Below are positions 30,301-43,400 of a stretch of 64,000 bases of DNA, piece by piece. Every line of letters starts with the position of its first letter. Positions within the stretch are counted from its first letter, which is position 1. Origin of the DNA: Catenulispora pinistramenti (GTDB taxonomy: Bacteria > Actinomycetota > Actinomycetes > Streptomycetales > Catenulisporaceae); the NCBI RefSeq assembly GCF_018274385.1, contig NZ_JAAFYZ010000001.1, forward strand, positions 124,001 through 188,000, in the 5' to 3' direction. The position numbers were made by a program, and so were the translations under genes. Under the pieces are notes generated by a model that saw only the letters and a program-made list of their open reading frames with translations, had not been told where the DNA came from and ran no database searches.

Positions 30301-33300
30301 CGCGGCGGGCCTGGGCCAGCGCGTCCAGATAAGCGTTCGCCGCCGCGTAGTTGCCCTGCCCGGGACCACCGAACGTCGCCACCGACGACGAGAACAGCAC
30401 GAACGCGTCCAGGTCCTGATCCGCGGTCAGCTCGTCCAGGTTCGCCGCGCCGACAGCCTTCGCCGCCAGAACCCGGGCCAGCTTCGCGGAGTCCATACCG
30501 TCGAGAAGGCCGTCGTCTACGACGCCGGCGGTGTGCAGGACCGCGGACAGTTCGCCGGTCCGGGTCACAAGCTCAGAGAGCTGATCCCGGTCGGCGACGT
30601 CGGCGGCGATCAGCTCCACCTCGGCGCCCCGGTCGGCGAGCCCGGCGACCAGTCCGGCGGCTCCGGCCGCGGCCGCCGCGGACCGGCTGGTCAGCACCAG
30701 CTTCGACGCGCCTTCGTCAACCGCCCAGCGGGCCACGTGACCGGCGACGGCCCCGGTGCCCCCGGTGATCAGGACCGTGCCGCGCGGTGTCCACGAAGTA
30801 TCGGCGGACCCTGTGGCCCGGCTCAGCCTGCGGGCCAGCACTCCGGTGGCCCGGAGGGCTACCTGGTCCTCGCCGCACCCGGCCAGCACCCCGCACAACC
30901 GCGCGGCGGCCCGGTCGTCCAGCACCGGCGGCAGGTCGATCAGACCGCCCCAGCGGTCCGGGTGCTCCAGCGCGGCCACCCGGCCCAGACCCCAGGCCTG
31001 GGCCTGGATCGGAGCCGAGAGGACATCGGCGGATCCGGCCGCGACCGCGCCTTGGGTCAGCAGCCACAACGGCGCCTCGACACCGGCGTCGCCGAGCGCC
31101 TGCACCAGGCTCAAGGTCCCGGCCAGACCCGTCGTCACTTCCGGATTCGCCGCCAGCGGCGAGGAATCGAGGGCGAGCAGCGACAGCACCCCGGCCACCT
31201 GACCGGCCTCGTCCCAGGCCCGCCCCAGCCGCTCGGCCAGCGCCTCCCGCCGGGTGTCCCCGGCCACCTCGATGACCTGGACGCCATGCGCGGACAACGC
31301 GGTCGCGACCGATGAGACCGTCGCGGCCGCCTCGCCGTCCCCGGCCGGGGCCACCAGAAGCCAGTTCCCGGCCAGACCGGTTGCCTCCGGGTCCGCCACC
31401 GGCGACCAGCCGAGCCGGTAGCGCCAGCCGTCCGTCACCGTCCGGCCCGATTCCCGGCGCCGCCACGCGGCCAGCTCCGGCACGACGTCGCCGAACGGCC
31501 ATTGCTCGCCGACCGCCAAAGTCTCGGTCAGGGTGTCCAGATCGCCGTCCTCGACGGCGGCCCAGAACCGGTCCTCGGCCGGCGACCCGGCGCGGGCGCC
31601 GTCCGACTCGGCGGAGGCCGACGTCTGGAGCCAGTAGTGCTGGTGCTGGAAGGCGTAGGTCGGCAGGTCCAGTCGCTGCCCGGAACCGAGGACCGCGGTC
31701 CAGTCCACGGACACGCCGGACGTCCAGGCGCGCGCCAGACCGTTCAGGACCGTGTCCGATGCTTCGTGCCCGGGACGCAAAAGCGACGTGAAGCCGGCGT
31801 CCGGCAGAGTCTGCGTGCCGAACGCGCACAGGGTGCTGTCCGGTCCGATCTCGATGAACTGCTGGACGTCCAGTCCGGCCATCGTCGTCACGGCGTCGGC
31901 GAACCGCACCGCGCCACGGGCCTGACCGGCCCAGTACGCGCCGTCGCAGGACTCGATGACAGCGCCGGTCGCGGTGCTCACCCACGGAATGGTCGTGACA
32001 TTCCAGGCCAGGACATCAGCAGCCTGCGACAGCTCGGGCAGCGCCGGATCCATCCGGTGCGAGTGGAAGGCATGACTGACCCGCAGCGACCGGACCCGGA
32101 TGCCACGCTCGGCGAACACCGCCGCGACCGTGTCCACCGCGTCCTTCTCACCGGAGATCACAGTCGCCGACGGACCGTTCACCGCGGCGATGAAGACCCC
32201 TTCGACACCGTCGAGCGCGGCGACGACCTCCGCTTCCGGCGCCGCGATCGACGTCATCGCACCGCCGGTCGGCAACTCCTGCATCACCCGGCCCCGAGCC
32301 GCCACCAACTCGCACGCATCGGCCAAAGACAACGCACCGGCGGCGTACGCAGCGGCGACCTCACCCACCGAATGACCGGCAACAGCGGCAGGCGCGACAC
32401 CGACAGCGCCGAGCATCGCCACCACACCGACCTGCAAAGCGAACAAAGCAGACTGCGCATAAACAGTCTGATTCGCCAACTCCTCGGCATCAGCGGCCGT
32501 ACCCAGCGCCACCTCACGCACCGGCAGACCGAGATGCCCCTCGATCAACCCGCAAGCCTCATCGAAAGCAACCGCGAACACCGGAGACGCCGCATACAGC
32601 CCGGCAGCCATCCCAGCCCGCTGCGAACCCTGACCCGCGAACACGAAACCCACCCGGGTCCCGGGCCGGGACACTCCCGTCGGCGCCTCCGCCGACAGCC
32701 GCCCCTCGGCCAGTGCGGCCAGTTCCTCCGTGGTCCGCACCACGGCCCGGTGCTCGAACGCCGACCGGGTGGCGGCCAGCGACCACGCCACATCTCGCAG
32801 GTCCGTCTCCGGCCGGGCGGCCAGGAAGCCGCGCAGCTTGGCGGCCTGGGCGCGCAGTGCGGCGTCCGACCGCGCCGACACCACCAACGACGCGGTCCCC
32901 GACACCACCGGGACGGCGGGCCGGGCGTCCGCGCCGGCCTGCTCGCCGTCAGCCGACGCGGTGTCCTGAGATCCGGCGACCGAGACGTCTTCCGGCGCCT
33001 CCTCCAGGATCACGTGCGCGTTCGTCCCGCCGACCCCGAACGCCGACACGCCGGCCCGGCGGACCCGCTCCCCGGCCGGCCACGCCACCGGCTCCGTCAG
33101 CAGCCTGACATTCCCGGCGCTCCAGTCGACCAGCGACGACGGCTCGTCCACGTGCAGGGTGCGCGGCAGCTTCTGGTGCCGCAGCGCCATCACCATCTTG
33201 ATGACGCCGGCCGCACCGGCCGCGGCCTGCGCGTGCCCGATGTTCGACTTCAGCGACCCCAGCCACAGCGGGCGGTCCGCCGCGCGGGCCCGGCCGTAGG

Positions 33301-34384
33301 TCTCCAGCAGCGCCCGCGCCTCGATCGGGTCGCCGAGCGTGGTCCCGGTGCCGTGGCCCTCGACCGCGTCCACGTCGGCGGCGGTCAGGCCGGCGCCGGT
33401 CAGCGCGGCCCGGATGACGCGCCGCTGCGAGGGGCCGTTCGGCGCGGTCAGACCGTTGGACGCGCCGTCCTGGTTCACCGCGCTGCCCCGCACCACCGCG
33501 AGGACCTCGTGACCGTTGCGGCGCGCGTCGGACAGCCGCTCCACCAGGATGATGCCCGCGCCCTCGGCCCAGCCGGTGCCGTCGGCGGCGGTGGCGAACG
33601 ACTTGCACCGGCCGTCGGCGGCCAGGCCCTGCTGCTTGGAGAACTCGGTGAAGACCGCGGGGTCGGCCATGACCATGACGCCGCCGGCCAACGCCATGTC
33701 GCATTCGCCGGAGCGCAGCGCCTGGCAGGCCAGGTGCAGCGCCACCAGCGCCGAGGAGCAGGCGGTGTCCACGGTGACCGCCGGGCCTTCCAGCCCCAGC
33801 ACGTAGGACAGGCGGCCGGAGATGACGCTGCCGGAGATGCCGGTCAGCAGATAGCCGGCGACCTCGCCGGCCTCCCCGGCCCGACCGGCCAGGCCCACGC
33901 CGTAGCCGGACAGCGAGGCGCCGACGAAGACGCCGGTCCGGCTGCCGCGCAGCGACCGCGGGTCCAGGCCCGCGCGCTCCAGCGCCTCCCAGGACGTCTC
34001 CAGCAGCAGCCGCTGCTGCGGGTCCATCGCCAGCGCCTCACGCGGGTTGATGCCGAAGAAGCCGGCGTCGAACTGCCCGGCGTCGTAGACGAACCCGCCT
34101 TCGCGCACATAGGAGGTGCCGGCGTTCTCCCGGTCGGCGTTGAAGAGGGCTTCGACGTCCCAGCCCCGGTCGGCCGGGAAAGCGCCCATCGCGTCGGTGC
34201 CGGAGTCGACCAGGTCCCACAGGCCCTCCGGGTCGCGGACGCCGCCGGGCAGGCGGCAGCCCATCGCCACGACCGCGATCGGTTCGTGGGCCCCCTCCTC
34301 CAGTTCGCGCACCCGTTCGCGCGCTTCGTGCAGGCTGGTCGTCGCCCACTTCAGGTAGTCGCGGAGTTCCGCCTCGCTAGCCAC
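15356..34384 (-). CDS. Modular type I polyketide synthase C (4 modules)
   Basis: This 6342-residue synthase has an N-terminal docking helix ([13 protein letters not shown], about residues 1-31), four KS-AT-KR-ACP modules C1-C4, and a C-terminal docking region (about the last 80 residues, ending LQDPDFD). The open frame continues upstream well into PKS B's 3' end, but that extension is low-complexity Gly/Arg/Pro typical of an antisense or off-frame read. The GTG start was chosen because it gives the canonical docking start, has GGGA 5 nt and AGAGGA 11 nt upstream, and lies 38 bp after the PKS B stop. All KS Cys, AT Ser, KR Tyr and ACP Ser residues are intact. In gene order it adds four hydroxylated units using malonyl, class I, class I and malonyl extenders. 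No DH or ER is present. Confidence 0.97.
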   Translation of the reverse strand: MASEAELRDYLKWATTSLHEARERVRELEEGAHEPIAVVAMGCRLPGGVRDPEGLWDLVDSGTDAMGAFPADRGWDVEALFNADRENAGTSYVREGGFVYDAGQFDAGFFGINPREALAMDPQQRLLLETSWEALERAGLDPRSLRGSRTGVFVGASLSGYGVGLAGRAGEAGEVAGYLLTGISGSVISGRLSYVLGLEGPAVTVDTACSSALVALHLACQALRSGECDMALAGGVMVMADPAVFTEFSKQQGLAADGRCKSFATAADGTGWAEGAGIILVERLSDARRNGHEVLAVVRGSAVNQDGASNGLTAPNGPSQRRVIRAALTGAGLTAADVDAVEGHGTGTTLGDPIEARALLETYGRARAADRPLWLGSLKSNIGHAQAAAGAAGVIKMVMALRHQKLPRTLHVDEPSSLVDWSAGNVRLLTEPVAWPAGERVRRAGVSAFGVGGTNAHVILEEAPEDVSVAGSQDTASADGEQAGADARPAVPVVSGTASLVVSARSDAALRAQAAKLRGFLAARPETDLRDVAWSLAATRSAFEHRAVVRTTEELAALAEGRLSAEAPTGVSRPGTRVGFVFAGQGSQRAGMAAGLYAASPVFAVAFDEACGLIEGHLGLPVREVALGTAADAEELANQTVYAQSALFALQVGVVAMLGAVGVAPAAVAGHSVGEVAAAYAAGALSLADACELVAARGRVMQELPTGGAMTSIAAPEAEVVAALDGVEGVFIAAVNGPSATVISGEKDAVDTVAAVFAERGIRVRSLRVSHAFHSHRMDPALPELSQAADVLAWNVTTIPWVSTATGAVIESCDGAYWAGQARGAVRFADAVTTMAGLDVQQFIEIGPDSTLCAFGTQTLPDAGFTSLLRPGHEASDTVLNGLARAWTSGVSVDWTAVLGSGQRLDLPTYAFQHQHYWLQTSASAESDGARAGSPAEDRFWAAVEDGDLDTLTETLAVGEQWPFGDVVPELAAWRRRESGRTVTDGWRYRLGWSPVADPEATGLAGNWLLVAPAGDGEAAATVSSVATALSAHGVQVIEVAGDTRREALAERLGRAWDEAGQVAGVLSLLALDSSPLAANPEVTTGLAGTLSLVQALGDAGVEAPLWLLTQGAVAAGSADVLSAPIQAQAWGLGRVAALEHPDRWGGLIDLPPVLDDRAAARLCGVLAGCGEDQVALRATGVLARRLSRATGSADTSWTPRGTVLITGGTGAVAGHVARWAVDEGASKLVLTSRSAAAAAGAAGLVAGLADRGAEVELIAADVADRDQLSELVTRTGELSAVLHTAGVVDDGLLDGMDSAKLARVLAAKAVGAANLDELTADQDLDAFVLFSSSVATFGGPGQGNYAAANAYLDALAQARRDRGLPATSVAWGPWAGDGMAQASEAARQRVRRSGLPAMAPESALEALGRVAVGPQALVAVMDVDWDRFGDSAQALAFPLLRELPDIARAARVVTSVPEPEGELARQLAGLSPAEQVRELTDVVRSASAGVLGHATADTVEAGRAFKDLGFDSLTSLELRNRLSATCGLKLSATLVFDYPTPILLAQHLRAELVGQLPSDPAHPASRGPAAADELIAIVGMGCRFPGGVRDPRGLWDLLAAGGDAISGFPTDRGWDMDDIYDPDPDRPGTSYVRAGGFIHDVTEFDPEFFGISPREALAMDPQQRLLLEVSWEALEQAGIEPKTLQGSATGIYAGAAFSGYGMSLAGGSTEGYLLTGISTSVLSGRVAYTLGLEGPAVTIDTACSSSLVALHLACQALRTGECDLALAGGVSVTVTPAVFVGFSRQRGVSEDGRCKSFGAGADGSGWAEGAGMIVVERLSDAVRNGHRVLAVVRGSATNQDGASNGLTAPNGPSQQRVIRAALRNAGLGTGDVDVVEAHGSGTSLGDPIEAGAVLATYGQDRPEDRPLWLGSVKSNIGHAQAAAGAAGLIKMVMALRNGVLPKTLHAEEPSPLVDWSAGDVRLLTTAMPWDGDGRPRRAGVSGFGISGTNAHVILEEAPAAVDAAADGDGPADGDGDGSADAAAVIAAAPVPVVLAAGALPWVVSGRSDVALRAQAGRLREFVLAQPGLDPVDVAHSLAVTRSVFEHRAVVIGSYAESLAAVATGQAADAVVSGVMPATGTGRTVFVFPGQGAQFAGMGRELLGSSPIFAARMAECAAALAPLVSWSLLDVVAEVEGAPSLAAAEVFQPVLWAVLVSLAAVWQAAGVTPDAVVGHSQGEIAAATVAGALSLEDAARVVVIRSRALSSLNAEGAMVSVVMPEDRVRELIAGREGLAVAAVNSPAATVVSGDPESVAAFEAELAKQRVLRWRLPVVDYVAHSAGADALESVLAEGLAGIEPQAVRVPMLSTVTGQWLAGTELDGGYWFANVRDTVRFADAVKTLAAGGYGSFIEVSPQPVLTMAITETTEADGRDLNLVTGTVERENPGAERLIRAFATAFVAGIGIDWPAVIGAGEAVELPTYAFQRQRYWPDSNPAMPAQATADPADDRFWAAVENEDFEVLADALEMADHGQLSTVLPALAAWRRRERDRSAGDGWRYRVTWSPFSASESATLAGTWLLVAPADVRPDLVAATEAALAGRGAQVSSVAVDVVGVLGGADAGRAALGALIEAASGGRSEPIAGVVSLLALDERPIPGLEDVPAGLAGTLGLLQALGDAGVPAPLWVLTSGAVATNVGEPLTGPVQAQVWGLGLAAGPEYPDRWGGLIDLPPVLDDRAAARLCGVLAATDTGSGVEDQVAIRDGVVLGRRLVRAVGSRERDPWTPRGTVLVTGGSGAIAGHLAGWLAEREAPRIVLASRGGPAAFGTAAQAAALAGAGSRVDVVVCDVSRRADAAGLLAHIGADGPALSTVLHTAGVLDDGLLDGLDPGRLASVLAAKATGAAHLDELTAETDLDAFVLFSSAAATLGGPGQGNYGAANAYLDALARRRAASGLPALSVAWGPWAVGMAQSNEAVRQRMSRGPLPPMDPRPALAALGRALAAGDDQVAVMDVDWAQVVADPAAARHPFFRDLPDVREIVASPATAAEPEPPAGDLARRLAVLSRADQERQLVGLVLAEVMAVLGHDPAATAIDPGRPFSALGFDSLTSLEMRQRLSAATELRLTATLLFDYPTPLALAGHLREELLGGLAEDSSGASVTVVQAPVDEPIAIVGMGCRFPGGADGPERLWELLAEGRDAIAEFPTDRGWDLESLYDPDPDHAGTSYTRYGGFVNDAGGFDPAFFGISPREALAMDPQQRLLLEVCWEAFEHAGLDPEAMRGTRTGVFAGATTSGYGGPLVGGSSEGYLLTGTATSVLSGRVSYTLGLEGPAVTIDTACSSSLVALHQAAQALRSGECTMALAAGVSLMVTPAVFVGFSRQRGMSEDGRCKSFGAEADGSGWAEGAGVIVLERLSEARRNGHRVLAVVAGSALNQDGASNGLTAPNGPSQQRVIRAALQNAGVDPDDVDVVEAHGSGTSLGDPIEAQALLATYGQTRTPDRPLWLGSIKSNFGHPQAAAGVAGIIKMVLALQNGVLPKTLHAEEQSPHVDWTPGTVRVLTEARAWPVGERARLAGVSAFGMSGTNAHIIIGDAPDAAEAAEAPASPAADPADQAAAEIEAGAMALTVTPAVPVAVADALVPWVVSGRTEAALRGQAGRLREFSLARPELDPRDAGHSLAATRSVFEHRAVVLGSYAESLAALATGQAADAVVSGVVSDAGAGRSVFVFPGQGAQFAGMGRELLNTSPIFAARMAECGAALAPLVSWSLVDVVAGVEGAPSLDAAEVFQPVLWAVLVSLAAVWEAAGVIPDAVVGHSQGEIAAATVAGALSLEDAARVVVIRSRALSSLNAAGAMVSVVMPEARVRELIAGREGLAVAAVNSPAATVVSGDPASVDAFEAELAKQRVLRWRLPVVDYVAHSAGADALESVLAEGLAGIEPQAARIPMLSTVTGQWLEGTELDGGYWFANVRDTVRFADAIRALAADGYGSFLEISPQPVLTMAVTETAEEAGHDLNLVTGTVDRENPGAERLIRAFATAFVAGIGIDWPAVIGAGETVELPTYAFQRQRYWPDEVAAAAPADTANATDDQFWAAVEAMDLETLADTLAIEDSERLGAVVPALAAWRRRENDRSATAGWRYRADWVAVPEPQASVLSGTWLLIAAANGDRTLVEATAATLTDRGARVVALDVDTDGVDRTALAERISALRDAADEPLSGILSLLALDEGDLPGRPGVGFGIAASQTLVQALGDSAVEAPLWFLTSGAVAVSSGEALTRPTQAQVWGLGRVVALEHPERWGGVIDLPAALDDRTAARLCAVLAAAEPGSGFEDGFEDQVAIRAGGTYARRLIRAARLRGGRTWQPRGSVLITGGTGAAAQHVAAWLAERGAPRIVLAGRTGPAAGALAGPVARLAAAGSSVTVVACDTADRDRVSGLLDRIDADGPELRAVVHTAGVGQGTATADTTVEELAAVLGGKAAGARHLDELTADRELDAFILFSSIAATWGSGLQPGYSAANTYLDALAENRRSRGLAATSVAWGPWGGGGMTDADAGQQLERRGLRTMDPQLLVRALAEAVDGNEGPITVADVDWDRFAPPYTLRRPSPLLADLPEARRALAGDSEQAGGASDAASALTGRLADMPAAERERHLVNLVRTEAAAVLGHDSADAVEAGRAFSELGFDSLTSVELRNRVSAATGLRLPATLLFDYPTPGAVADFVRDQLGGAAATEDAAGTVVVASAAVQDDPIVIVAMGCRFPGGVSSPEDLWELVASGTDAVGEIPADRGWDLDSLFDPDPDQPGTMNVRQGSFVADAAGFDPAFFGISPREALAMDPQQRLLLEVAWESLERAGIDPDSLRGSATGVFVGASPSGYGYGLQGGPAEGYLMTGTATSVVSGRVSYALGLEGPAVTVDTACSSSLVALHQAAQALRAGECELALVGGAWVTATPGVFLGFGRQHGLALDGRSKAFGESADGMGVGEGAGMIVVERLSDARRNGHQVLAVVRGSAVNQDGASNGLTAPNGPSQQRVIRAALANAGLTAADIDAVEAHGTGTRLGDPIEAQALLATYGQHRPEDGRPLWLGSLKSNIGHAQAAAGVAGVIKMVMALRRQELPRTLHSAEPSSHVDWTAGNVRLLAEPVAWPTGSERVRRAGVSSFGMSGTNVHTILEEAPVFGPEAEADAETAAPDDAQEATQSVRPPVLSGAVTPWVVSGRGADALRAQAERLRAFLTARPDLDPGDVAWSLATTRSALEDRAVAFDLDGLAAVTEGRTTPGVPVGTARPGTRVGFVFAGQGSQRAGMAAGLYAASPVFAAAFDEACGLVEGHLGLPVRGVALGTAADAEELANQTVYAQAALFALQVGVVAMLAAVGVAPSAVAGHSVGEVAAAYAAGVLSLADASALVAARGRLMQALPTGGAMTSIAAPESEVLTALDGVEGVWIAAVNGPSATVVSGEKDAVDAVSAVFAGRGVRVRSLRVSHAFHSHRMDPMLAELSQVADSVDFARADVPWVSTAAGAVVESCDGSYWADQARSAVRYADAVTTMAGLDIDLFVEIGPDGTLSVLGTATAPDAEFVPLLRPGHDAATTALTGLARAWVHGAPVDWAAVLGSGNRVELPTYAFQRQRYWPSVTLSRSLLLGTGTPGADDSGQSAIDARFWAAVEDGDLGALAEGFAADGERPFGEVLGELATWRRRERDNALTDGWRYRASWPLIAEPASPALAGDWLVVAPAPGPDGAGSDDAGSDLAAVVGALTEHGAQVTTVEAAAGQTSREDLARLIGDRLPSGGPAGVVSLLAFAESPVPGAPEVPRGLAATLGLIQALGDLRATAPLWVLTRGAIGAAAGETASRPLQAQAWGLGRVAALEHPDRWGGLVDLPPVLDAPAAARLCGVLAGCGENEVAVRADGNHARRLEHAPAGGGTPWTPHGTVLVTGGTGAIAGQVADWLAGGGADRLVLTSRSGPDAAGVGRLAADLAAGGAEVDVVAADIVDRDQTAGLLARIGAAGAALSAVMHTAGVLDDGVLDGLDTGRLRTVLAAKAVGAANLDELTADQDLDAFVLFSSAAATFGGPGQGNYAAANAYLDALAEARRGRGLPGLSVAWGPWAGAGLAAASDAVRQRVRRGGLPAMEPEPAVRALSRVAAGPDATVAVMDVDWAHFASSSAPFLRGVPEIRQLAPETEDGAAPAGERLSGEMERRLAGVPAAMRLTVLTDLVRTAAAAVLGYASADAVGADRAFSDLGFDSLTSLELRNNLAVASGLPLSATLVFDYPTPAILAEHLRSEAFAADEPDHQPILTSLDELAETLAAAGLDGAGRGDVLARLEALARDLRGAQSAEPVPDRELQTATDAEMFELLERELQDPDFD
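15600..20235 (-). other. PKS module C4: KS-AT(malonyl)-KR(B)-ACP
   Basis: Active-site residues: KS Cys4892, AT Ser5358 in GHSVGE, KR Tyr6052, ACP Ser6220. The AT has [11 protein letters not shown] and QTVYAQ, the malonyl-CoA signature. The KR has LDD, and Pro/Asn at the two positions before the catalytic Tyr (GGPGQGNY), giving B-type, most likely B1. A dimerisation element precedes the KR. The ACP is followed by the C-terminal docking domain of PKS C, whose helical [13 protein letters not shown] segment should pair with the N-terminus of PKS D. Confidence 0.92.
20280..24960 (-). other. PKS module C3: KS-AT(class I)-KR(A)-ACP
   Basis: Active-site residues: KS Cys3316, AT Ser3793 in GHSQGE, KR Tyr4489, ACP Ser4659. 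The second KS His motif reads KSNFGHPQ where the other modules have KSNIGH(A/S/T)Q; the His itself is kept. The KR has ATWGSG and no LDD, hence A-type. The AT is class I (DYVAHSAG) and shares a 127-bp identical stretch with the AT of C2. A dimerisation element ([13 protein letters not shown]) is present. Confidence 0.9.
22630..22756 (-). repeat. 127-bp exact repeat, copy in the C3 acyltransferase
   Basis: This segment is identical base for base to 27361-27487 in module C2. It encodes the AT region around the DYVAHSAG specificity motif. The two copies diverge at the next base on both sides. Confidence 0.9.
25010..29675 (-). other. PKS module C2: KS-AT(class I)-KR(B)-ACP
   Basis: Active-site residues: KS Cys1744, AT Ser2216 in GHSQGE, KR Tyr2914 in [10 protein letters not shown] Ser3084. 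The KR has LDD and is B-type. The AT is class I (DYVAHSAG). This is the only class I AT paired with a B-type KR; the other four (A1, A3, C3, D1) pair with A-type KRs, which suggests a domain swap. The KS-AT linker holds an Asp/Gly-rich simple stretch. Confidence 0.9.
27361..27487 (-). repeat. 127-bp exact repeat, copy in the C2 acyltransferase
   Basis: Partner of the identical segment at 22630-22756. Exact identity including silent positions, inside AT domains that are otherwise only similar, indicates recent gene conversion or recombination within PKS C. Confidence 0.9.
29730..34293 (-). other. PKS module C1: KS-AT(malonyl)-KR(B)-ACP
   Basis: Active-site residues: KS Cys209, AT Ser672 in GHSVGE with [11 protein letters not shown] (malonyl-CoA), KR Tyr1346, ACP Ser1513. 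The KR reads VVDDG at the LDD position, still B-type in character, with GGPGQGNY before the Tyr. The KS motif FFGINPREA has Asn where the others have Ser. A dimerisation element precedes the KR and no DH is present. Confidence 0.91.
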
Positions 34385-34422
34385 CGAAATCCCAATCCTC
34401 TCGGAAATTCCCAGCTGTGGAC

Positions 34423-37400
34423 TCAGGATCTCCCGAGCTCGTTGTGGATGAAGTCGAAGATCTCGTCGTCGGTCGCGTCCGCGATCCGCCGGCCGGCCGT
34501 TTCCCCGGCCGTCCGGCCGGCCTCGTCCTCGCGGCTCCAGGCCGCCAGGACGATGCGCAGCCGTTCGGCGACCAGGGACCGGGTGGCCGGATCCGGGTCC
34601 GCCCCGGCCAGTGCCGCCTCCAGCCGGTCGATCTCGTCCAGCACCGGAGCCGGCGCGTCCGCGTCGGCGAATCCCTCGGCCCTGATGTACTCGGCCAGGG
34701 CCGCCGGGGTCGGGTAGTCGAATACGAGCGTGGCCGGCAGCCGCAGACCGGTCCCGGCGTTGAGCCGGTTCCGCAGCTCGACCGCGATCAGCGAGTCGAA
34801 GCCGAGGTCCCGGAACGGGCGGTCGGCCGCCAGGCCGTCCGCGGACGGGAAGCCCAGCACCGCGGCGGCCTCGGACCGGACCAGGTTGGTCAGGATCCGG
34901 TCCTGCTCCGGACGCGGCAGCCCGGCCAGCCGGGCGGCCAGGCCGTCGGCGGCGTCCCGGTCGGCGACGGCGTCCCCGCCGTCCTCGGCCAGCGCCTGCC
35001 GGACCTCGGGGAGATCGGAGATCAGCGGGCTGGGACGCCACACCGTGAAGGTCGGCGCGAACCGGCTCCAGTCCACGTCCGCGACGGTCAGCGTGTCCTC
35101 GGCGCCGTCCAGCGCCTGGCCCAGGGCCTGCACCGCCAGCCGCGGGTCCATGAACCGCAGCCCGCGCTTCAGGACCTGCTCACCGGCCTCGCCGGCGCTC
35201 ATCCCGCCGCCGCCCCACAGGCCCCAGGCCACGGAGGTCGCGGCCAGGCCGCGGGCCCGCCGGTGCTCGGCCAGCGCGTCCAGGTAGGCGTTGGCGGCGG
35301 CGTAGCCGGGCTGCCAGCCGCTGCCCCAGGTCGCCGAGGCGGAGGAGAACATGACGAAGGCGTCCAGGTCCTCACCCGCCGTGGCGGCGTCGAGGTGGGC
35401 GGCGCCGGCGGCCTTCGCGGCCAGCACCTCCGCCAGTTCCGCCGAGGTCGTGGCCTCCACCGCGGTGGACTGCGCGGCCCCGGCGGCGTGCAGGACGGCG
35501 GTCAGCCGCGGGCCGCTGCGGCCGATCCAGGAGACCAGTTCGGTGGCCGCGTTCCGGTCGGCGAGGTCCCCGGCCACCACCGTGGCCGTGGTCCCGGCGG
35601 CGGCCAGCTCGGCGGCCAGCCGGGCCACGCCGTCCGCGCCGGGGCCGGAGCGGCTGGCCAGCACCGTGCGCTGGGCGGCCCGCTCGGTGACCCAGCGGGC
35701 CAGGTGCCCGCCGACCGCGCCGGTGCCGCCGGTGATCAGGACACTGCCGCGCGGGGACCAGGCCCGGCCCCGCTCCCGCGGCCGGCCGGCGCGCACCAGG
35801 CGGCGGGCCCGGAGACCGGCGGCGCGCAGCGCCACCTGGTCCTCACCGCACCCGGCCAGCACCGCGCACAGCCGGGCCGCCGACCGCTCGTCCACCTCGG
35901 TGGCCGAGGGCAGGTCGACCAGACCGCCCCAGCGGTCCGGGTGTTCCAGCGCGACGGCCCGCCCCAGACCCCAGACCTGTGCTTGAACCGGGCTGGCCGG
36001 AGCCTCGCCGGGCGCGGCGGCGACCGCTCCGGCGGTCAGCACCCACAGCGGGGCGCCGAGCTCGGCGTCGCCGAGGGCCTGGACCAGGGTCTGGGTGTTC
36101 GCCAGGCCGTTCGTGACGGTCGAGTCCGCGACCAGCGGGGTCTCGTCGAGCGCGAGCAGGGACAGGATGCCGGCGAACGGCGCGTCCTGGTCCCGGGACG
36201 CGGCGGCCAGCCGCTCGGCGAGCGCCGCGCGGTCGGCCGCGCCGGAGCCGACGGCGAGCGTGACGGTCTTGGCGCCGCGGGCGCTGAGCGCTTCGCCGAG
36301 CACGGCGGCCGGATCGGCGCCTTCGCTCGGTCGCAGCACCAGCCAGACTCCCGACAGCTGCACTGTTTTGGGTTCCGGCACCGGGACCCAGGACACCCGG
36401 TACCGCCAGGCGTCGGTGGCCGACCGGTCCCGTTCCCGGCGCCGCCACGAGGCCAGCGCCGGGAGCACGTCCCCGAGGCCGTCCCGGGCTTCCAGGGCCA
36501 GGGTGTCGGCGAAAGTATCGAGGTCTCCGCCCTCGATCGCGGCCCAGAACTCGGCCTCGGCGGCGGTTCCGGTGGCGGTGTCGGAGCCGGCCGTACCGAA
36601 ACGGACCGAGGGCAGGAAGACAGAGGCGCCTTCAGGCCAGTAGTGCTCGTGCTGGAAGGCGTAGGTGGGCAGGTCCACCCGCTCGGCGGCGCCGATGACC
36701 GCGGGCCAGGCGAGGTCGACACCGCGCACCCAGGCCTCGGCGAAGGAGAGCAGCAGACGCTCCGGGCTGCCGTTGTCGCGGCGCAGCGAACCGGAGACTA
36801 CGGGGGCTGCGACCCCCTGGTCTTCCAGGGTCTCGGTCACCGCTGCGGTCAGCACCGGATGCGGCGACATCTCCAGGAAGACGCTGTGCCCGGAGTCGGC
36901 CAGGGCACGGACGGCGCGGTCGAACTCGACCGTGGCCCGCAGGCTGTCGAACCAGTAACCGGCGTCGAGCTCAGGGCCCTGAAGCCACTCCCCCGACACC
37001 GCCGAGACCATCGGAATCGTCAGCTGGCCAGGGGTGACCGGAGCGAGCGCAGCGGTGATCTCCTCGCGCAGCTGCTCGACTTGGGCGCTGTGCGAGGCGT
37101 AGTCGACAGGGATGCGGCGCGCGCGGACCTCATCGGCCTCGCAGGCCGCCAGCAGCTCCGTCAGCGCGTCGGGCTCACCGGAGACGACTGTGGCCGAAGG
37201 ACCATTCACCACCGCGATCGACAGGCGGTCGCCGAACCCTGCGATACGAGCCCGCACCGCATCGACCGGCTCAGCCACGGAGACCATCCCGCCAGCACCG
37301 GCCAACACCCGCAGCGCACGGCTGCGAAGCGCCACAACCCGCGCGCCGTCGTCCAAAGACAGCGCACCGGCAACTGTCGCGGCAGCGATCTCACCCTGCG

Positions 37401-40400
37401 AGTGACCAACGACCGCATCCGGAACCACACCGGCGGCCTGCCACACCGCAGCCAGCGAAACCATCACCGCCCACAAGGCCGGCTGCACCACATCCACGGC
37501 TTCCAGGGCCGCGCTGTCAGCGAGGACATCGTCCAGGGACCAGTCCACAAACGGCGCCAACGCACGACCGCACTCGGCGAGGCGTTCAGCGAACACCGGA
37601 GATGCGGCAGCGAGTTCGCGGCCCATACCGGCCCACTGCGCACCCTGGCCGGGGAACACGAACACCGATCGGCCGGTCGCCGACGCCGAACCGGTCACCA
37701 CTGAACCAGCAGCCTGACTCGTCGCCACCGCGGCCAAGCCGGCGGCCAGCTCCTGCCGGCCCTGCGCGACCACCACCGCCCGCTGTTCGAACGCCGAGCG
37801 CGTAGCGGCCAAGGACCACGCCACGTCCCGCACATCCAGGTCAGGCCGCGCCACGGTCGACGCGCGCAACCGCTCGGCCTGCGAGCACAGCGCCGCATCG
37901 GAGCGGCCCGACACGATCCACGGCACCACACCACCGACCACCGAACCGGCCCCGGCGACCAGGCCAACCGCGCCCGCCGAATCAGGCCCGGCAGCCAGAC
38001 CAGCCGCACTCACCGAGTCAGCCCCGGCAGCCGGACCAGCCGCACCGACCGGGTCAGCCACACCATCCGCCGAACCCTCGGCGACCGGCGGCTCCTCCAG
38101 GATCACGTGCGCATTGGTGCCGCTGATCCCGAACGAGGACACCCCCGCCCGCCGCGGACGTCCCGACACCGGCCACGACACCGACTCACTCAGCAGCCTG
38201 ACATTCCCCGCGTCCCAGTCGATGTGCGGCGAGGGGTCCTGCGCGTAGCGCGACCGCGGCAGCTCCTCGTGCCGCAGCGCCTGCACCATCTTGATGATCC
38301 CGGCCACCCCGGCCGCGGCCTGGGTGTGGCCGATGTTCGACTTCACCGAGCCCAGCCACAACGGCTGGTCCGCGGGCCGGTCCTGGCCGTAGACCGCCAT
38401 CAGCGCCCCGGCCTCGATCGGGTCGCCGAGTTCGGTACCAGTACCGTGCGCCTCGACCACGTCCACCTCGGACGGCTTCAGACCCGAAGCAGCCAGCGCG
38501 GCCCGGATCACCCGCTGCTGCGAGGGACCGTTCGGCGCGGTCAGACCGTTGGAGCTGCCGTCCTGGTTGATCGCGCTGCCGCGGATCACGGCCAGGACCG
38601 GGTGCCCGTTGCGGCGCGCGTCGGACAGCCGCTCCACGGCCACCATGCCGACGCCTTCGGCCATGCCCATGCCGTCGGCCGCCGCCGAGAACGCCTTGCT
38701 GCGGCCGTCCGGCGCCAGGCCCCGCTGCCGGGAGAAGGACACGAACTCGCCGGGGGTGGCCATGACCGTGATCCCGCCGACCAGCGCGAGGGAGCATTCC
38801 CCGTTACGCAGCGCCTGGCTCGCCAGATGCAGGCAGACCAGCGAGGACGAGCAGGCGGTGTCCACGGTCACGGCCGGGCCTTCCAGGCCCAGGACGTAGG
38901 ACAGTCGGCCGGACAGCACGCTGGTCGCGTTGCCGGTCGACAGGTGACCCTCCAGCTCGCTCAGCCCGCCCTGGAGCGCGAGCTGGATGCCGTAGCCGGA
39001 GGAGTATCCGCCCACGAAGACACCGGTCTTGGACCCGCGCAGCGACCTCGGGTCCAGGCCCGCGCGCTCCAACGTCTCCCAGGACGTCTCCAGCAACAGC
39101 CGCTGCTGCGGGTCCATCGCCAGCGCCTCACGCGGGCTGATCCCGAAGAACGCGGCGTCGAAGTCACCGGCGTCGTGCAGGAAGCCGCCGGCCCGCGCGT
39201 AGGTGGTGCCCTCGCGGTCCGGGTCCGGGTCGTAGAGGTCGTCGGCGTTCCAGCCGCGGTCGACCGGCAGCGCGGAGATGCCGTCGCCACCGGAGGCGAC
39301 CAGCTGCCACAGGTCTTCGGGGCTGCGGATCTCGCCGGGGTAGCGGCAGCTCATCGCGACGACGGCGATCGGGTCGTCGTCGATCGGGGCCGGCAGGGCC
39401 GTGCCGCCGGCCGGGGCGTCCGCCGGTTCCTGCTCGGCGCCGACCAGTTCGCCGCGCAGATAGGCGGCGAGCGCGGCGGGCGTCGGGTAGTCGAACAGCA
39501 GGGTCGCGGACAGCCGCAGACCGGTCAGGGCGCTGAGCCGCTGCCGGGTCTCCAGCGTGGTGAGCGAGTCCAGGCCCAGGTCGCTGAACGCCCGGCCGGC
39601 GTCGACCGCGTCGGCGCGGGTGTGGCCCAGGACCGCCGCGGTCTCGGCGCAGATCAGCTCGGTCAGGGTCCGGTCCTGGTCGGCCCGGGACAGCCCGGCG
39701 AGCCGGCCGGCCAGTTCGCCCTCTGCCAAGCCCGCGCCGGCCGGCCCGGCGGCGGCCGCCGCGGCGGCGCGTTCGGCGATCTCGGGCAGGTCGCGGACCA
39801 CGGACAGCTGGGCCGCGCCGGGCGCGGCCACGAACTGGTCCCAGTCGATGTCCATGACGGCCAGGACCGGATCGGTGCCGGCCAAAGCCGCGTCGAGGGC
39901 CTTGACCGCGAGCGCGGCGTCCATCTCCGGGAGCAGACCGCGCCGCATCCGCTGGCGCACGGCGTCGTTCGCCCCGGCGACACCGCCGCCGTCCCACGGG
40001 CCCCAGGCCACGGACAGCGCGGGCAGCCCGCGGGCCGCCCGGTGTTCGGCGAGCGCGTCGAGGTAGGCGTTGGCAGCCGCGTAGTTGCCCTGGCCCGCGC
40101 CGCCGAAGACCGCGGCCGAGGAGGAGAAGAGGACGAAGTCCTCAAGGTCCTGATCCGCGGTCAGCTCGTGCAGATGCGCCGCCCCGGCCGCCTTCGCGGA
40201 CAGCACCGAGGCCAGGCGCGCGGCGTCCAGACCGGCCAGCAGGCCGTCGTCCAGGATGCCGGCGGTGTGCAGCACCGTGGACAGGGCCGGGCCGTCCGCG
40301 GCGATCCGGCCGAGCACCCCGGCCAGGGCGTCGCGCCGAGCGGCGTCGCAAGCGAAGACGTCGATGGTCGAGCCCTGATCCGCCAACCGGGCCGCCAATC

Positions 40401-43400
40401 CCGCCACGCCTGCGGCCGTCGGACCGGAGCGGGCGGTCAACACCAGCCGGGCGGCGCCCCGCTCGGCCAGCAGGCCAGCGACATGTCCGGCAAGCGCGCC
40501 GGTACCGCCGGTGATCAGGACGCTGCCGCGCGGCGACCACGGCCGCGCGGACCGGTCGGTCCGGTCGGTCCGGTCGGTCCGGGGCTGCGGCGCGTGGACC
40601 AGTCGGCGGGCCAGGATCCCGGTGCCGCGGATCGCGACCTGGTCCTCATCACCGGCGGCCAGCACCGCGCACAGCCGGGTCAGGGTCCGGTCATCCGGGA
40701 GCGCGGGCCCGGCGGGCAGATCGACCAGGCCGCCCCAGCGGTCCGGGTGCTCGATCGCCACCGCCCGGCCCAGGCCCCAGACCTGGGCCTGCACCGGGTT
40801 GGCCAACGCCTCGCCGGCCCCGGTCGCGCCCCGGGTCACCGGCCACAGCGGAGCCTCGACGCCGATATCGCCGAGCGCCTGCACCAGAGTCAGCGTTCCG
40901 GCCAGACCACCGGCGACCTCGGGCTGATCGGCCAGCGGCGCCTCGTCCAACGCCAGCAGCGACACCACCCCGGACACCGGCACCCCGGCCTCGGTGCGGG
41001 CCAGGCCGATCCGTTCGGCCAGGGTTTCCCGGTCGACGCCGCCTTCGATGACAACCGCCTGCGCGCCCCGACCGGTCAGCGCCGTGGCCACTGCTTCGGC
41101 CAGCGGACCGTCACCGGGCGCGGCGACCACCAACCAGGCCCCGGACAGCGCGGCCGGATCCGGGTCCGCGATCGGGGACCAGATCAGCCGGTAGCGCCAG
41201 CCGCCGGTCACCGACCGTTCCCGCGCTCCTCGCCGCCAGGCGGCCAGCGCCGGGACGATCTCGTGGAACGGCCGGGCGCCGTCCACGGCCAGGGTGTCGG
41301 CCAGGGTCCGGACATCGCCGTTCTCGACCGCGTCCCAGAACTCGTCGTCGGCGCCTCCGGCCGATCCGACGACGCCATCGACGCCGCCCACCGAACCGCT
41401 GGGCCAGTACCGCTGACGCTGGAAGGCGTAGGTGGGCAGATCAACGGTCTGCCCCGTCCCCAATACCTTGGCCCAGTCCACCGGGACGCCTCGGGCGAAG
41501 GCCCGTCCCATCACCGACAGGATCTGGACCGCACCGCTGAAGTCCTGGTGCGTGGTACCGGACACCACCGGGACCACCGCGATACCGGTCTCCTCGAAGA
41601 CATCCGCGACCGAAGCCTCCAGCGTCGGATGCGGAGACACCTCGATGAAGGTGTAGAAGCCCTCGTTCGCCAGATCACGGATCGCGTCAGCGAACCGGAC
41701 CGTGTTGCGCACGTTGGCGAACCAATAGCCGGCATCCAGCTCGTTGCCCGGGACCCACCGGGACAGGGCCGTGGAGAAGAACGGCACCCGACTCTCACCC
41801 GGCACCACATCCGCCAGGTCTGTAGCCAGCGCCGATTCCAGCGTCTGCACCCCGGCCGAATGCGCCACGAAGTCCGTCTGCGGAACGCGCCAGCGCATCA
41901 TCCGCTGTGCGGCAAGCTCCGCCTCGAACTCGGTGACCGCCTCCGGCTCACCCGACACCACCGTCGCCGCCGGACCGTTCACCGCCGCCACCGAAAGCCG
42001 CTCACCCCACGGCTCCATCAGGGCACGAATACGTTCCTCACCCATCACCACCGACACCATCGCCCCAGCGGTGTTCAGGCCGGACAAGGCCCGAGACCGC
42101 ACCACCACCACCCGAGCCGCATCAGCAAGCGACAACGCGCCGGCCACTGTCGCCGCCGCGATCTCACCCTGCGAGTGGCCGACCACCGCATCCGGGGTGA
42201 CGCCAGCCGCCTCCCAGATCGCGGCCAGCGACACCATCACCGCCCACAACACCGGCTGCACAACCTCAGCCGCATCCAACGACGGCGCGCCATCGGCCCC
42301 GTTCACCACATCCAAAAGCGACCACGACACCAACGGCGCCAAAGCAGCCGCACACTCCGCCATCCGCGCCGCGAACGCCGGGCAGGACACCAACAACTCC
42401 CGACCCATACCAACCCACTGCGCACCCTGACCCGGGAACACAAACACCGTCTTCCCGACATCACCGGCGACACCCGACAACACCGACGGCATGGCGACAC
42501 CGTCCGCGAGAGCTGACACCCCGGCCGGCAGCGCTTCGGGCTCGACGCCGAGGATCACGGCCCGGTGCTCGAACAGCGACCGGGTCGTGGCCAGTGACCA
42601 CGCCACGTCGGCCGGGTCCAGGTCGGGCCGCGCGGCCAGGGCCTCGCGCAGCCGGCCGGCCTGGGCCTGGAGCGCCGCCTGTGAGCGGGCGGACAGGACC
42701 CACGGCGTCACGCCGGTCACCAGCGGCTCGGCCGGAGCTTCGAGCGCCGGGGCTTCGGGCGCGGAGGCAACCAGGGCTTCAGGCTCCGAGGCAACGAAGG
42801 CCTCGGACTCCGCGTCCGCCGAGAGCTCCGCCTGGCCTGCCGGGTCCGCCTCGGACTCCGGGCTGAGCGCTTCCTGCTCCGCCGACGGCTCTTCCAGGAT
42901 CAGATGCGCGTTCGTCCCGCTCATCCCGAACGAGGACACCCCGGCCCGGCGCAGGCGGTCGGCCGCCGGCCAGGCGACCGGCTCGCTCAGCAGCCTGACA
43001 TTCCCGGCCGTCCAGTCCACGTGCGGCGACGGCTCCTCGGCGTGCAGGGTCCGCGGCAGCACGCCGTTGCGCAGCGCCAGCACCATCTTGATCACCCCGG
43101 CGACCCCGGCCGCCGACTGGGTGTGCCCGATGTTGGACTTCACCGACCCCAGCCACAGCGGCCGGTCCTCGGGGCGGTTGCGGCCATACGTCGCCAGCAG
43201 CGCCCGCGCCTCGATCGGGTCGCCCAGCGCGGTACCGGAGCCGTGGGCCTCCACGACGTCCACGTCATCGCCCGACAGCCCGGCGGCGGCCAGCGCCGCG
43301 AGGATCACCTGCTGCTGGGCCGGACCGCTCGGGGCGGTCAGGCCGTTTGAGGTGCCGTCCTGGTTGATCGCGCTGCCGCGGATCACCGCGAGCACCTCGT

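Noticed and set aside
34385-35041. Upstream extension of PKS C to an earlier start, adding about 219 residues
   Set aside because: The added residues are low-complexity and overlap the conserved ACP and docking region of PKS B in another frame. The GTG at 34384 gives the canonical docking start.
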